Shown: piece after piece, positions 1 to 8,300 of the stretch | How the letters are laid out: every line of letters begins with the position of its first letter | How positions within the stretch are numbered: position 1 is the stretch's first letter | IMG/VR virus record: IMGVR_UViG_3300010885_004898 | Span: 1 to 34,878 of that record | DNA from: a virus | DNA: 34,878 nt | Strand: one strand, 5' to 3' | Program-made: the position numbers and the translations under genes | Notes under the pieces: generated by a model | Databases searched by the model: none | The model's input: only the letters and a program-made list of their open reading frames with translations | Told to the model about the DNA's origin: nothing

Positions 1-127
1 CGTTTGGCGCAAGGCTTGCGACAATCTCGGCAGCGTTTTCGAGAATCGCCTTGGCGTAGTTAGTGCTTGCCCCTTCGGCGGCAATGAGCGCAGAATCGGC
101 AGCGATAGCGGTAGTGAATGCGTACAT
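1..127 (-). CDS. Small hypothetical protein, first gene of the leftward operon (cut by window start)
   Basis: The ATG at 127-125 is preceded at six bases by a clear AGGAG (138-134 on the - strand). The frame stays open for 42 codons to base 2, then leaves the window. The product begins MYAFTTAIAADSALIAAEGA and looks like a short, alanine-rich, mostly helical protein. I do not recognise it. A good sigma70-type promoter lies 55-83 bases upstream, so this is probably the first gene of the leftward (early-type) operon. If the window is circular, the frame continues at 34878 and stops at 34853, giving a complete 50-residue protein ending in VLIEHINL. Function unknown. Confidence 0.6.
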   Translation of the reverse strand, partial: MYAFTTAIAADSALIAAEGASTNYAKAILENAAEIVASLAPN

Positions 128-132
128 GATTT

Positions 133-148
133 TCTCCTGTTCGGTAAT
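133..148 (-). promoter_or_regulatory. Leader element with Shine-Dalgarno, copy 1
   Basis: Read on the - strand this is ATTACCGAACAGGAGA, ending in the ribosome binding site of the gene starting at 127. The leader of the annealing-protein gene (33441-33456) carries ATTACAGAACAGGAGA, identical at 15 of 16 bases. The match reaches about ten bases beyond what a Shine-Dalgarno alone would explain. Confidence 0.5.
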
Positions 149-181
149 GGGCTCGGGGTAGTTCCTTCGCCTCATGAGAAC

Positions 182-210
182 AATCTACGGCATTCCCGTA
201 TCTATGTCAA
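182..210 (-). promoter_or_regulatory. Leftward sigma70-type promoter
   Basis: On the - strand TTGACA (210-205) is followed after exactly 17 bases by TAGATT (187-182). The -35 box is a perfect match and the -10 box matches TATAAT at four of six positions. Transcription would start near 175, giving an untranslated leader of about 48 bases before the ATG at 127. It would drive the leftward gene cluster, across the window ends if the genome is circular. Two dyad operators and a perfect palindrome lie just upstream. Confidence 0.6.
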
Positions 211-233
211 AGACTCCCGAGTTCGTCGTGTCG

Positions 234-304
234 GGTATGTCTAGCACTAGACAATGAATCCTGCCGGACTTTCATCAGGTATGTCTAGACCTATACAAGA
301 ATCC
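234..304. promoter_or_regulatory. Tandem pair of dyad operator sites
   Basis: Two imperfect direct repeats of 27-28 bases (234-261 and 278-304) each begin GGTATGTCTAG and end GAATCC. Each contains a dyad: TGTCTAGCACTAGACA at 238-253 (7-base arms, perfect) and TGTCTAGACCTATACA at 282-297 (one arm mismatch). The centres are 44 bp apart, close to four helical turns. This is what paired repressor or activator binding sites look like. They sit upstream of the leftward promoter, in the space shared with the rightward genes. The binding protein is unknown; candidates in the window are the ribbon-helix-helix proteins and the HTH protein at 33495-33818. Confidence 0.6.
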
Positions 305-325
305 CCCACGGTATCCCCCATCTGA

Positions 326-343
326 AAACCTCACGTGAGGTTT
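326..343. promoter_or_regulatory. Perfect 18-bp palindrome, copy 1
   Basis: AAACCTCACGTGAGGTTT is a perfect palindrome around CACGTG. Nineteen bases (325-343) recur exactly at 31687-31705. Here it lies between divergent transcription units and is not behind any gene, so a protein-binding site fits better than a terminator. Confidence 0.6.
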
Positions 344-410
344 ATCCCCGACGGGCAGCCACGACCGCCAGCCCATAGCGATACACGCGGACACCCTATA
401 TAGAGAAACA

Positions 411-435
411 TCTCCCCTCCCCCCTCCCCCCCACC
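411..435. other. Polypyrimidine / G-quadruplex-capable tract
   Basis: The + strand has runs of 4, 6, 7 and 2 C separated by single T or A bases (414-417, 419-424, 426-432, 434-435). The - strand therefore carries closely spaced G-runs able to form a quadruplex. The tract lies in the control region between the leftward promoter and the first rightward gene. No gene is visible in 128-561. Confidence 0.5.
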
Positions 436-520
436 TCACACCAATAACAGAACCTAGCCTCTACTCTCCCTCTCGCCTACTTTCCCCAATTCGTGAGGCA
501 ACACGCTGCGATTCTTTGAC

Positions 521-552
521 GGGGGGGCTGCCTAGGCACGCCCTGGGGGGGG
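521..552. other. G-run region with TGCCTAGGCA palindrome, candidate packaging site
   Basis: Seven G (521-527), the 10-bp palindrome TGCCTAGGCA (529-538) and eight G (545-552) lie together, about 540 bp upstream of the terminase gene. Phage cohesive-end sites are often GC-rich, partly symmetric sequences just upstream of the terminase genes, so this is a positional candidate. Nothing in the sequence proves cleavage. Confidence 0.25.
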
Positions 553-596
553 TATCTACTTATGCGTTGGGGTGGGTCCTGTCATATGGGTTGCAT

Positions 597-628
597 CTCC
601 ACTACATGCTCCACTACACTCCACTACA
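597..628 (+). repeat. Three copies of the 10-mer CTCCACTACA
   Basis: CTCCACTACA occurs at 597-606, 609-618 and 619-628, the last two directly abutting. The array ends on the A of the ATG at 628. It could be a binding site for the ribbon-helix-helix protein it precedes (autoregulation) or an iteron-like site for packaging or replication. It also removes any purine-rich ribosome binding site in front of 628. Confidence 0.45.
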
Positions 629-1023
629 TGGCTGGTAATGACTACAGGGGTGATCGGCGGCAGGTGTCTTTTGTGGTTGATACGAGTTTGTGGGGTGCAG
701 CGAAGGGTGTGGCTGTGGCTCGTGGTTGGTCGGTTACTCGTTTGATTACTGAGTTGTTGGAGAGGGAGGTTGGTTGTGGTGTTGTTGGAGTTGGATCAGG
801 AGATAGTGAAGGGTCTGGAGCGTCGGGCGGCTTTCACGGAGCACACAGTGTCGGAGGTAGCGGAAGCGATACTGTCCCAGGTACTGCTAGACGAGGAGTA
901 GCCGTAACGCCTAACGGCACAAAACAACCTGACTGGGACGCAATCCTTGCGAGCGGGTTTGCCGCAAAGTCTGTGGTTCGTGGCACTATGTCAGATGTTG
1001 ATCCTATTGAGGAGATTGCCTGA
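628..1023 (+). CDS. Ribbon-helix-helix (Arc/CopG-like) protein with unusual C-terminal extension
   Basis: The open frame extends back to an ATG at 562. The ATG at 628 is preferred because the residues before it are low-complexity and overlap the CTCCACTACA repeats, although neither start has a normal Shine-Dalgarno. Residues 11-50 have the ribbon-helix-helix pattern: a strand RRQVSFVVD, then a helix beginning SLWGAAKGVAVARG, then a helix WSVTRLITELLEREV. Such proteins bind DNA as dimers through the strand pair. From about residue 50 to 91 this frame becomes Gly/Ser-rich and looks non-coding, while the +1 frame encodes a second ribbon-helix-helix domain. From residue 92 the product again looks protein-like (KQPDWDAILASGFAAKS). 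Frame 1 has no start codon between 769 and 987, so this tail is reached only by translation from upstream or by frameshifting. It may act in regulation or in terminase-associated DNA recognition. Confidence 0.5.
   Translation: MAGNDYRGDRRQVSFVVDTSLWGAAKGVAVARGWSVTRLITELLEREVGCGVVGVGSGDSEGSGASGGFHGAHSVGGSGSDTVPGTARRGVAVTPNGTKQPDWDAILASGFAAKSVVRGTMSDVDPIEEIA
776..901 (+). CDS. Nested second ribbon-helix-helix domain in the +1 frame
   Basis: This frame lies wholly inside the previous ORF. A GTG at 776 follows GGGAGG (764-769) at six bases, giving 41 residues: VLLELDQEIVKGLERRAAF then TEHTVSEVAEAILSQVLLDE, ending at TAG 899-901. The alternating hydrophobic strand (VVLLEL), helix (DQEIVKGLERRAAF) and second helix (VSEVAEAILSQVLL) are a convincing ribbon-helix-helix fold, more protein-like than the overlapping frame. 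It may be a separately started small protein, the second half of a tandem-domain protein reached by a +1 frameshift near 769-776, or evidence of an assembly indel. The sequence alone cannot decide between these. Confidence 0.5.
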   Translation: MVLLELDQEIVKGLERRAAFTEHTVSEVAEAILSQVLLDEE

Positions 1024-1103
1024 TGCCACTTGAGATACTGTTGTTGCAGGCTTACTACCAGTATCTTGAAGACGGCGGAAGGCCATTGAGTGAAGAAAGT
1101 TGA
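1023..1103 (+). CDS. 26-residue hypothetical peptide
   Basis: The ATG at 1023 overlaps the preceding stop (TGATG) and has GAGGAG upstream (1010-1015). The product is MPLEILLLQAYYQYLEDGGR followed by PLSEES, a single amphipathic helix with an acidic tail. It ends 14 bases inside the terminase gene. The coupling on both sides suggests it is translated, perhaps as a terminase partner, but I know no family for it. Confidence 0.45.
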   Translation: MPLEILLLQAYYQYLEDGGRPLSEES

Positions 1104-2943
1104 TTTAGACCGCTGGCAGAAGTATTTTGATTTCCGCAATGATGGTATTGCTGTAGAGGCTGCTGCTAAGAAGTCTCGTATATCTGCGTCTACTGCGTAT
1201 CGTTTTGAGCGTGGCGATCAGTCGTCGGGTGGCCTGGAGGCTGCTTCCATTCTGGGTTACAACATGGTGGCAGGAAACTTGGTGTCCCAACCGTTGTCCC
1301 AGGAGGCCATGCAAGCCCTTGAGGACTTCAGTTATTTCCGCATGAGGTACTTTGGTCGCCGCTCTATGCCGTGGCAGGAGAGAGCCGCCTACGAGGTTCT
1401 GAGGTCCATTGACATCCCTGATCGGGAATATGTGGTCATGAATGAGCCTCCTGGCTCTGGCAAGTCCACCCTGTTCACTCACGACATTCCTTGCTGGCTT
1501 ATTGCTAGGGATCGCCGTATCCGCATCATGATTGGTTCCCGTACCGAGCGACAGGCGAGGATGTATGTTGGACGAATCAAACGATCCCTGGAACGTGACG
1601 CACCACTCCGTGCCGCCTCTGATGACTTGGACAGGGGCATCGCGCATGATGCTGAAGCCTGCCTCCAAGATGACTTCGGGGCGTTTAAGCCTGAGGGCCG
1701 TACTGATCTTTGGCGTGGTGAAGCCCTTGTGGTCCGTCAGTTGGACGGGGTGCAACTCGATGACAAGGAACCTACGGTCTCCGCATGGGGCCAAGACAGC
1801 GGCTTCCTTGGTGGCCGTTTCGACTTTGTTCTTTGGGATGACCTTGTTGACAGGAAGAACACTAAGACGGCTGAATCAAAAGAGATGATCCGTGAGTGGT
1901 GGGACAGCGAGGCTGAGTCCCGCCTTGAGCCTCGTGGCACTCTGTTGCTTCAGGGCCAGCGTATTCAGCACGATGACTTGTACCGCTACTGCTTGGACAA
2001 GAAGACACTGGACGAAACCCCCAAGTACCGCCATGTGGTGTACAAGTCCCATGATGAAGAGATTTGCACGGGCGACCATGACAACCTGGATGCTTGGCCT
2101 AAGGGTTGCCTCCTTGACCCCCACAGACTGCCTTGGAAGCATCTAGAAACCCTCAAGCACAACAACCCCCGCTCGTTCTCTATCATGTACCAGCAGGAGG
2201 ACGGCGATGTCATTGGCGGCTTGGTTGATATTGAGTGGATTACGGGCGGCATTGATGCTGAGGGCTACCCTGCTCCTGGTTGCCTAGACAAGCAACGCAT
2301 GTTCCTTGACCCTCCAGAGAACCTTCTTAACGGCAACGGCTGGTCTTTTATTACGGTGGACCCATCCCCAACAGAGTGGTGGGGAGTCATCTGGTGGCTA
2401 TACGACCCCGAATCAGGCAACCGCTACATCATTGATTTGCACAAGCGCCGCATGAACCCTGAACAATTCTTGTCCCTTGACCTCAATACTTTTGACTGGA
2501 GTGGACTCATACATGAAATGTACTTTGACTCTTGCGACCTAGGTATCCCTATTACTCATGTTGTAGTTGAAGTTAATGCTGCCCAGCGTTGGCTTTTGTC
2601 TCAACCCCATGTCCAGAAGTGGTCAGCCATGACGGGCGTATCGTTTGTTCCCCACACCACTAGCGTTAATAAGCAAGACCCTAAATACGGTTTGGAATCC
2701 ATTGGTGATCTGTTCCGACAGGGCATGATTCGCATACCTTGGGGCGATATGGTTTCTCGTACTAGGTGTCAACATCTAATAGATGAGGCAACGAGATACC
2801 CTGATTACGACACGACCGATCTCATTATGAGTACATGGTTTGGTAAATTAGCGGTAGAGAACCACTACACTCCACGTAGGGAAGGGTTATACCAGTTGAA
2901 CAGACCTGGATGGATGGGCTACGCCCGAAGGGGTATTGCATGA
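1090..2943 (+). CDS. terL: Terminase large subunit with N-terminal HTH
   Basis: This 617-residue protein is the packaging motor: an ATPase that pumps DNA into the prohead and a nuclease that cuts concatemers. Residues 119-126 (EPPGSGKS) are the Walker A loop. Residues 244-251 (FDFVLWDD) are Walker B followed by the catalytic acidic residue. The RNase H-like nuclease begins at WSFITVDPSP with Asp424; Glu494 in VVVEVNA is a likely second metal ligand. Residues 8-43 form an apparent helix-turn-helix (GIAVEAAAKKSRISASTAYR), a feature normally carried by the small terminase subunit. No conventional small-subunit gene is visible upstream. The start is GTG with GGAAGG upstream. The stop overlaps the portal start (ATGA). 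Confidence 0.93.
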   Translation: MKKVDLDRWQKYFDFRNDGIAVEAAAKKSRISASTAYRFERGDQSSGGLEAASILGYNMVAGNLVSQPLSQEAMQALEDFSYFRMRYFGRRSMPWQERAAYEVLRSIDIPDREYVVMNEPPGSGKSTLFTHDIPCWLIARDRRIRIMIGSRTERQARMYVGRIKRSLERDAPLRAASDDLDRGIAHDAEACLQDDFGAFKPEGRTDLWRGEALVVRQLDGVQLDDKEPTVSAWGQDSGFLGGRFDFVLWDDLVDRKNTKTAESKEMIREWWDSEAESRLEPRGTLLLQGQRIQHDDLYRYCLDKKTLDETPKYRHVVYKSHDEEICTGDHDNLDAWPKGCLLDPHRLPWKHLETLKHNNPRSFSIMYQQEDGDVIGGLVDIEWITGGIDAEGYPAPGCLDKQRMFLDPPENLLNGNGWSFITVDPSPTEWWGVIWWLYDPESGNRYIIDLHKRRMNPEQFLSLDLNTFDWSGLIHEMYFDSCDLGIPITHVVVEVNAAQRWLLSQPHVQKWSAMTGVSFVPHTTSVNKQDPKYGLESIGDLFRQGMIRIPWGDMVSRTRCQHLIDEATRYPDYDTTDLIMSTWFGKLAVENHYTPRREGLYQLNRPGWMGYARRGIA

Positions 2944-4799
2944 AGACAGTTGATGAAATTATTTCGCTTTACAAGCAGAGGGTAAATTTCTACGGCCCAA
3001 TTCATTCCAAGATGAAGATGATCCAGCAAATTTACAATGGGTCATTTGAGGTTCCGCTGCCCGACATGGAGCAAAACTCCATCCCCTCTACTCCCAACCT
3101 TTTGGCTGCTGGTGTTGACCAAATGGCAGGCCGCATTACTTCCGTCATCCCTGCTGTGAATTTTTCCAGCATGAAGCCTGGAACCCGTTACTACGATCGT
3201 CTTGCCCAAACTGCCTCCCGCACTATTACGGGATGGTGGCAAGAAGACCGCGTGCCAATGAAGATGAAGCAGCGAGGCCGTCACCTTATTGCTTATGGAA
3301 TGTCACCTGTGGTTATTCGGTGGAACTCGCAAGAACAGATTCCCACTTGGCAAATTCGTCACCCACTTGAGACTTACCCATCTACTGATGTTATCCCTGG
3401 GAATGTCACCCCTACCGACTGCATATTTGCCTACCGTCGTTCTGTTGGATGGATGCGATCAAATGGCTATGGAGACAAACTGTATGCACTTATGGGTCGC
3501 GGGGACATGCCTAATGATGCCAGTGTGCTTCTTATTGAATACATTGACGCTGACGAAACACATTTGCTTGTAGCGGGATATAAGACAACTGACCCTTATA
3601 CGGCACAGTACGAACTGTCGTTTACGGGAGACAGTCTTAGAGGTGTAACCCTAGAGCATTATCTTAATGTTGGGGAAGAATGCCCTGTTGTTGTGCCCAT
3701 GCGTATTACTCTTGATACGGCAGCGGGACAGTTTGACAACATGGTTGGCATGTATTACCAGCAAGCCAAACTTATGGCCCTAGAAGTTATTGCTGTTGAA
3801 AAGGGCATTTTCCCTGATACCTACTTGGTATCACGACCTGGAGAAATCGGTCGTTTTCTTGACGGTCCACATGACGGTCGAACGGGCATGGTTAACATTA
3901 TTGCTGGCGGTGATCTTAAAGAAATACAATCACAGCCTGGTTACCTTACTAACCCAACTATTGACCGTCTTGAGCGCAACCAACGTGTTACGGCAGGCAT
4001 CCCTGCTGAGTTTGGTGGCGAGTCTGGGTCAAACATTCGTACGGGTCGCCGTGGCGATGCTGTACTTTCCGCAGTTATTGATTATCCCGTCGCTGAGGCT
4101 CAAGAAACATTTGCTTACTCATTAGAAGAAGAAAATGAGATTGCAATTTCTTTGTCAAAGATGTGGGCTGGAGATAAAGAAAAAACTATTTATGTTGGTA
4201 CAGGTAACGCTTCGCGCCCTGTAACTTATACTCCAAATAAGACATTTGAAACTGATGAACATACAGTTTCATATCCTGCTTCTGGTACAGATATTAACAG
4301 TCTTATTATTGGTATTGGTCAGCGTGTGGGTCTTGGCATTATGTCTAAGCAGACCGCAGCAACTCTTGACCCATATATTGACAACCCTGAGATGGAACAC
4401 GACCAGATTATTGCTGAAGGTCTTGAGCAGGCTCTTATGGCTGGGCTACAGCAGCAAGCAACTAGTGGTCAGATTCCTCCGTTAGTTCTTTCTAAAATTA
4501 TGTCTCTTGTTTCTAATGACAAGATGGAACTTGCTCAGGCTCTTAATACTGTGACAGAAGAAGCAATGAAGGAGCAACAGAAGCAGCAGTCTGCGGATGG
4601 GGGTCAGCAACCAATGACTCCTGACCAGGCTACTGCTGATACAACTGTTGCGGCTATGGCTGGTGGAAACCCGCAAGGGCAGTCTCCTATCCCTGGTGTT
4701 GGTCCTGGAATGTCTTCTCTTGGTGACATGTTGTCTAGCCTGCGTCGTCCTGCTCAAACGATTCAACCAATGCGTGGAGTACAGAGAGGAGCGGTTTAA
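2940..4799 (+). CDS. Portal protein
   Basis: A 619-residue protein immediately follows and overlaps the terminase (ATGA), the usual place for the portal. Portal subunits form the dodecameric ring at one capsid vertex through which DNA enters and leaves. The ATG at 2940 is chosen over one at 2910 because it gives the translational coupling. The central part (GMYYQQAKLMALEVIAVEKG, then the IDRLERNQRV region near residue 345) is helical, as in portal stem and wing domains. The C-terminal 90 residues are Gln/Pro/Gly-rich and probably flexible. Identification rests on size, position and general character rather than on a diagnostic motif. Confidence 0.8.
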   Translation: MKTVDEIISLYKQRVNFYGPIHSKMKMIQQIYNGSFEVPLPDMEQNSIPSTPNLLAAGVDQMAGRITSVIPAVNFSSMKPGTRYYDRLAQTASRTITGWWQEDRVPMKMKQRGRHLIAYGMSPVVIRWNSQEQIPTWQIRHPLETYPSTDVIPGNVTPTDCIFAYRRSVGWMRSNGYGDKLYALMGRGDMPNDASVLLIEYIDADETHLLVAGYKTTDPYTAQYELSFTGDSLRGVTLEHYLNVGEECPVVVPMRITLDTAAGQFDNMVGMYYQQAKLMALEVIAVEKGIFPDTYLVSRPGEIGRFLDGPHDGRTGMVNIIAGGDLKEIQSQPGYLTNPTIDRLERNQRVTAGIPAEFGGESGSNIRTGRRGDAVLSAVIDYPVAEAQETFAYSLEEENEIAISLSKMWAGDKEKTIYVGTGNASRPVTYTPNKTFETDEHTVSYPASGTDINSLIIGIGQRVGLGIMSKQTAATLDPYIDNPEMEHDQIIAEGLEQALMAGLQQQATSGQIPPLVLSKIMSLVSNDKMELAQALNTVTEEAMKEQQKQQSADGGQQPMTPDQATADTTVAAMAGGNPQGQSPIPGVGPGMSSLGDMLSSLRRPAQTIQPMRGVQRGAV

Positions 4800-5179
4800 T
4801 GCCTCGTGGTGGAAAGCGTGAAGGAACTGCTGGTAAGGCTTACGTCAATCGCACCGATCTAGCAGTTGACTACAATAATTCTGGTTCTGCTGCTGCTGGC
4901 GGTATTCAGGCTCCCGCAGATTCTTCTCCAGTACAGATGCCCGTTTACCCCGATCAAATCCCATCTCTTAGTACCCCTACGCAACGTCCCAATGAGCCAA
5001 TCTCTGATGGACTTCCGTCTGGTCCTGGGCGTGGGCCTGAGGCTCTTACTAATTTTGATCCTCGCCAAACAGAAACTCAGGCTCTTAAGAAATGGCTACC
5101 TTTGTTAGAGCCAATGATTGACGATCCTTCTACTCCTGAATCAGCAAAAATTCTTGTTCGTTACATCCGTGGGAGTTAG
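4799..5179 (+). CDS. Hypothetical virion-associated protein (126 aa)
   Basis: It starts at TAATG with the portal stop. The N-terminus is basic (MPRGGKREGTAGKAYVNRTD), the middle is Pro/Ser-rich and likely disordered, and the last 40 residues (ALKKWLPLLEPMIDDPSTPE onward) form helices. I do not recognise a family. Its position between portal and the very large virion protein suggests a head or ejection accessory role. Confidence 0.7.
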   Translation: MPRGGKREGTAGKAYVNRTDLAVDYNNSGSAAAGGIQAPADSSPVQMPVYPDQIPSLSTPTQRPNEPISDGLPSGPGRGPEALTNFDPRQTETQALKKWLPLLEPMIDDPSTPESAKILVRYIRGS

Positions 5180-5181
5180 TC

Positions 5182-5352
5182 ATGTTTATGCGTAACCTTG
5201 CAGCATTTACAGACGCATTAGGAGTCCAGCACGCCCCCACTATTTTTGCTCTTTCTCAAATTCCTTGGCCTAGCGATAATGATCGCAACCAATTTATCCT
5301 TGACCTTACTGGTGTAAGCATTAAGACGAAGGGCACGTATGTCCAGCCGTAA
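5182..5352 (+). CDS. Hypothetical protein (56 aa)
   Basis: The ATG at 5182 (with a second ATG two codons on) opens a 56-residue frame, MFMRNLAAFTDALGVQHAPT to the end KGTYVQP. It begins two bases after the previous stop codon and overlaps the next gene by 14 bases. The tight packing and normal composition support coding. Function unknown. Confidence 0.6.
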   Translation: MFMRNLAAFTDALGVQHAPTIFALSQIPWPSDNDRNQFILDLTGVSIKTKGTYVQP

Positions 5353-8300
5353 TGATAAGAAGCCTAAGAAGGGGCTTTCGACTGCTTCTGAATTTCTTAC
5401 TACGCATAACTGGACGGCTGAAGATTTTAACCTTGGGTCTTCAACTGCGCCGCCTGCACAAATTGGTACGCAACCAATTACTCCGCTTGGAACAGTTAGC
5501 AATACAACTGCCAATATGTCTACTCCGTTGGATCGAGCAAAAATTCAGCAAGTTCTTCAGAATCCTGAACAAATTAAAGCGGCTGAAGGTCCAGTTGCCG
5601 CAGCAACAGGTTTTTTAGCAAAACTGTTTGACTACAGCGATACTCAAGACAATCCCATTGAATGGGCATGGGATGGAACATGGCGCACCCTTGGTTGGGG
5701 CTATGACCGAATTAACCAGGGAGCATCATGGGCTGTGTCAGCCGCTCCTGGAGGAATACAAACTTTTTCTTTAGACCAAGCAGGACAAATCTCCTATGGT
5801 CAAGCAGCACTTGCTGCTGGTGCAGAAAATGTTAAAAACTTTGGACCAATGGGTCAAGCACTTAACGTAGTCACTAGCCCATTTAGTCTTATTGGTGGAG
5901 CCTTAGCCCAAGGTGATATGGCTGGCCCACTTGGTAAAAAAGGATTTGATGTAACTAACGTTGAAGACCGAAAGGCTGCTTTTGAAGATTCCGCTGTAGG
6001 GAAATGGGCTTCTGGTTTATCGGATGCAGTATTCAGTACTGTCGCTGATCCTTTGTTGTTTGCTGGCAAATTCTCTTCTCTTGCTAAATTGAAATACCTT
6101 GACAACATTTATCAGGGTTCTAAAGGAATTGATCGTCTGCGTGCAGATTTTGTAGCAAGCGCAGGAAAAGACTTTGCGGAAAAGGCTCCTATTGCCCAAT
6201 TTGCTGCACGCACAGCAGCAGTTGATGCAGTTACTGGGAAAAAGGTTTTGTCTTATCAGGAAATTGCAACACGCTTGAGAGGGGCAACGGGGCAAGAAGA
6301 ACTTGCTTCGGCTTTGTATCACAATACTGACGAGCATGTAGCCGAACTAATCATGCGCTATGGTTTTAATGACATTGAAGCGGGAGCAGAACTTACCGCT
6401 CGCCGTCCTGCCATTGGTTTGGCTGTGGTACGTAAACAGCGTGAAAGAGCAATGGAAATTGTTGCCCGTGAACCAGAGCAACGTGCCTACTGGAAGAAGC
6501 AGGCTTTAGATTCCGCTACAGCACTTGATGCTGAAATGAAAAATGTTGCTGAGGGAAGCGACGTTTGGAATCAGTTGCGGCTGGCTAGGGATAACGCCCA
6601 GGAAACCTATTCTGCGATTGTTGATAATCGACTTCATGAGATTGATAACGTCACAACTACCCCTGAGGTAGAGGCTCTTCTGGGTAGGGAACTTGATGAT
6701 CTTGTTGCCAACAATGGATCACTGAGAAAGTTTCTTGGTGATGAAATGGCTCGTGTTTCTGAAACATCTAATTCTTTTGTTGGATCAACTAGAGGTTTTT
6801 CTGTAAACAATAGATTTGGTCGTGCGGTTGAAAAGTCAAGAATGAAACGCGTGGAGCAGGCTGTGCAAACTGCTGGAACCCGTGGAGCAATGAAGGCTAC
6901 GGGCCGCAAGATTACTCTTGAAGATGGTTCTACCGCTGACGAGATGCGTCGTCTTAAGATTTGGGATCGTAACGAATTTGGGGCAAATGGTTTTACTCGT
7001 GCTGTTCGAGTGTGGCGTTGGTTTGGAGAGGAAAACCCTTCAGGTTTTATTACGACTAAGGGTACGGGGGCGCTTGATTCTTGGCGTGAGATCAAGGCAG
7101 TTCTTGATGATGTTGATATTTACAGCGGTCAATCACGCAATATCACACTTAAGGATGGGTCATCTATTGCAGTAGGCGGTCTTGAGAACAAAAACAAAAT
7201 GGTCGGTTGGTACATGGATGCTGTACGTAATAACACGGCTGGTAATGAGGCTGCCCAAGTAGCCCTTGCCCGAATTGAAGACCAGATTTTTAAGGATATC
7301 TCTGCGTGGCATGGCATTAAGCCTGAAATTGCTAAAGCACTACAAGCAAAGGCTGCGGGTAAACGAAATCAAGTCATGTCTGACATGGCAGATAAGAACA
7401 AGGCTTTTTGGATTGATGATGATGGGACTAAGAACAAGGCTCCGTGGCTTGAGTCACAAATCCAAAATGGTACTTACATGTTGAACTATCGCTCCTACAA
7501 CAAACTTGCTCGTATGCACAGCGAATCTCCTTTTATCAAAAGCATTGATGAAAAAGTTCAATTTGTTGGGGATAACGCTAAGAACGCCTATGACATATTT
7601 AATGAATTGTGGCGACCTGCTGTTTTGTTGCGCCTTGGCTACACGCAACGTAACGTCATGGAAGGTTTATTCCGTTCAACTGCGTATGCGTTTAGCCTTG
7701 ATCCAATTAGAATGGCAGCAGTACAGGCAGGGCTTAGCCCTCGTAACGCATATATGAAGTATGCCATTCGCAAGGCTGGCGATAGGGCAGAAGCAATCGC
7801 AAAAGCAGGGGAACACGCTGCTAGTGGACTTGTCCAGTCACCAAGATATGCAAAGTGGCTTACTAATGAAATAAAGAATCGTGATTTAGAGACTCTAAAG
7901 TTTGAGGAATACATTAGCGCTCCTGGTGGGTTAATTGAGGACACTAGTGAAGAAGCAAAAAACTTCATGGTGGATTTTTACAACAGCCAGCAAAAGCGTT
8001 ATTTGGACGCGCACGCAGCAGCACGCAAGGCTGGGGCAGGTACTGACGAATTGTCAGAGATTAAGCACATGGCAGATCGGGCAGGTGCAGAATCCAGCCG
8101 TGTCTCTAAAATTAATTCTTTTACAGGCGAAACAGCCGATTCAATGCAAACTTTAGATAACCTTCGCTATTTAGATACTTGGCTTAATGACTCTATTGCT
8201 CGCCGTGAAGCCCTTAACAATCCGCTTTCAGCCGCTGATTTATTTCGACAGCAGGGAGCAGCAAAGAGAAGAGTCTATGATGGGGTGATACAAGCCCCTG

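Noticed and set aside
516-544. Rightward promoter using TTGACG at 516-521
   Set aside because: No -10-like sequence occurs at 16-18 bases downstream; the region is a G-run and palindrome instead.
562-627. Upstream ATG starts at 562 and 586 for the first ribbon-helix-helix gene
   Set aside because: The extra residues are low-complexity and cover the CTCCACTACA repeats; G8 before 562 is not a convincing Shine-Dalgarno. Not fully excluded.
1105-1794. Long - strand ORF (229 codons) opposite the terminase gene
   Set aside because: The + strand frame carries full terminase motifs; the reverse frame is a shadow with odd composition and no ribosome binding site in context.
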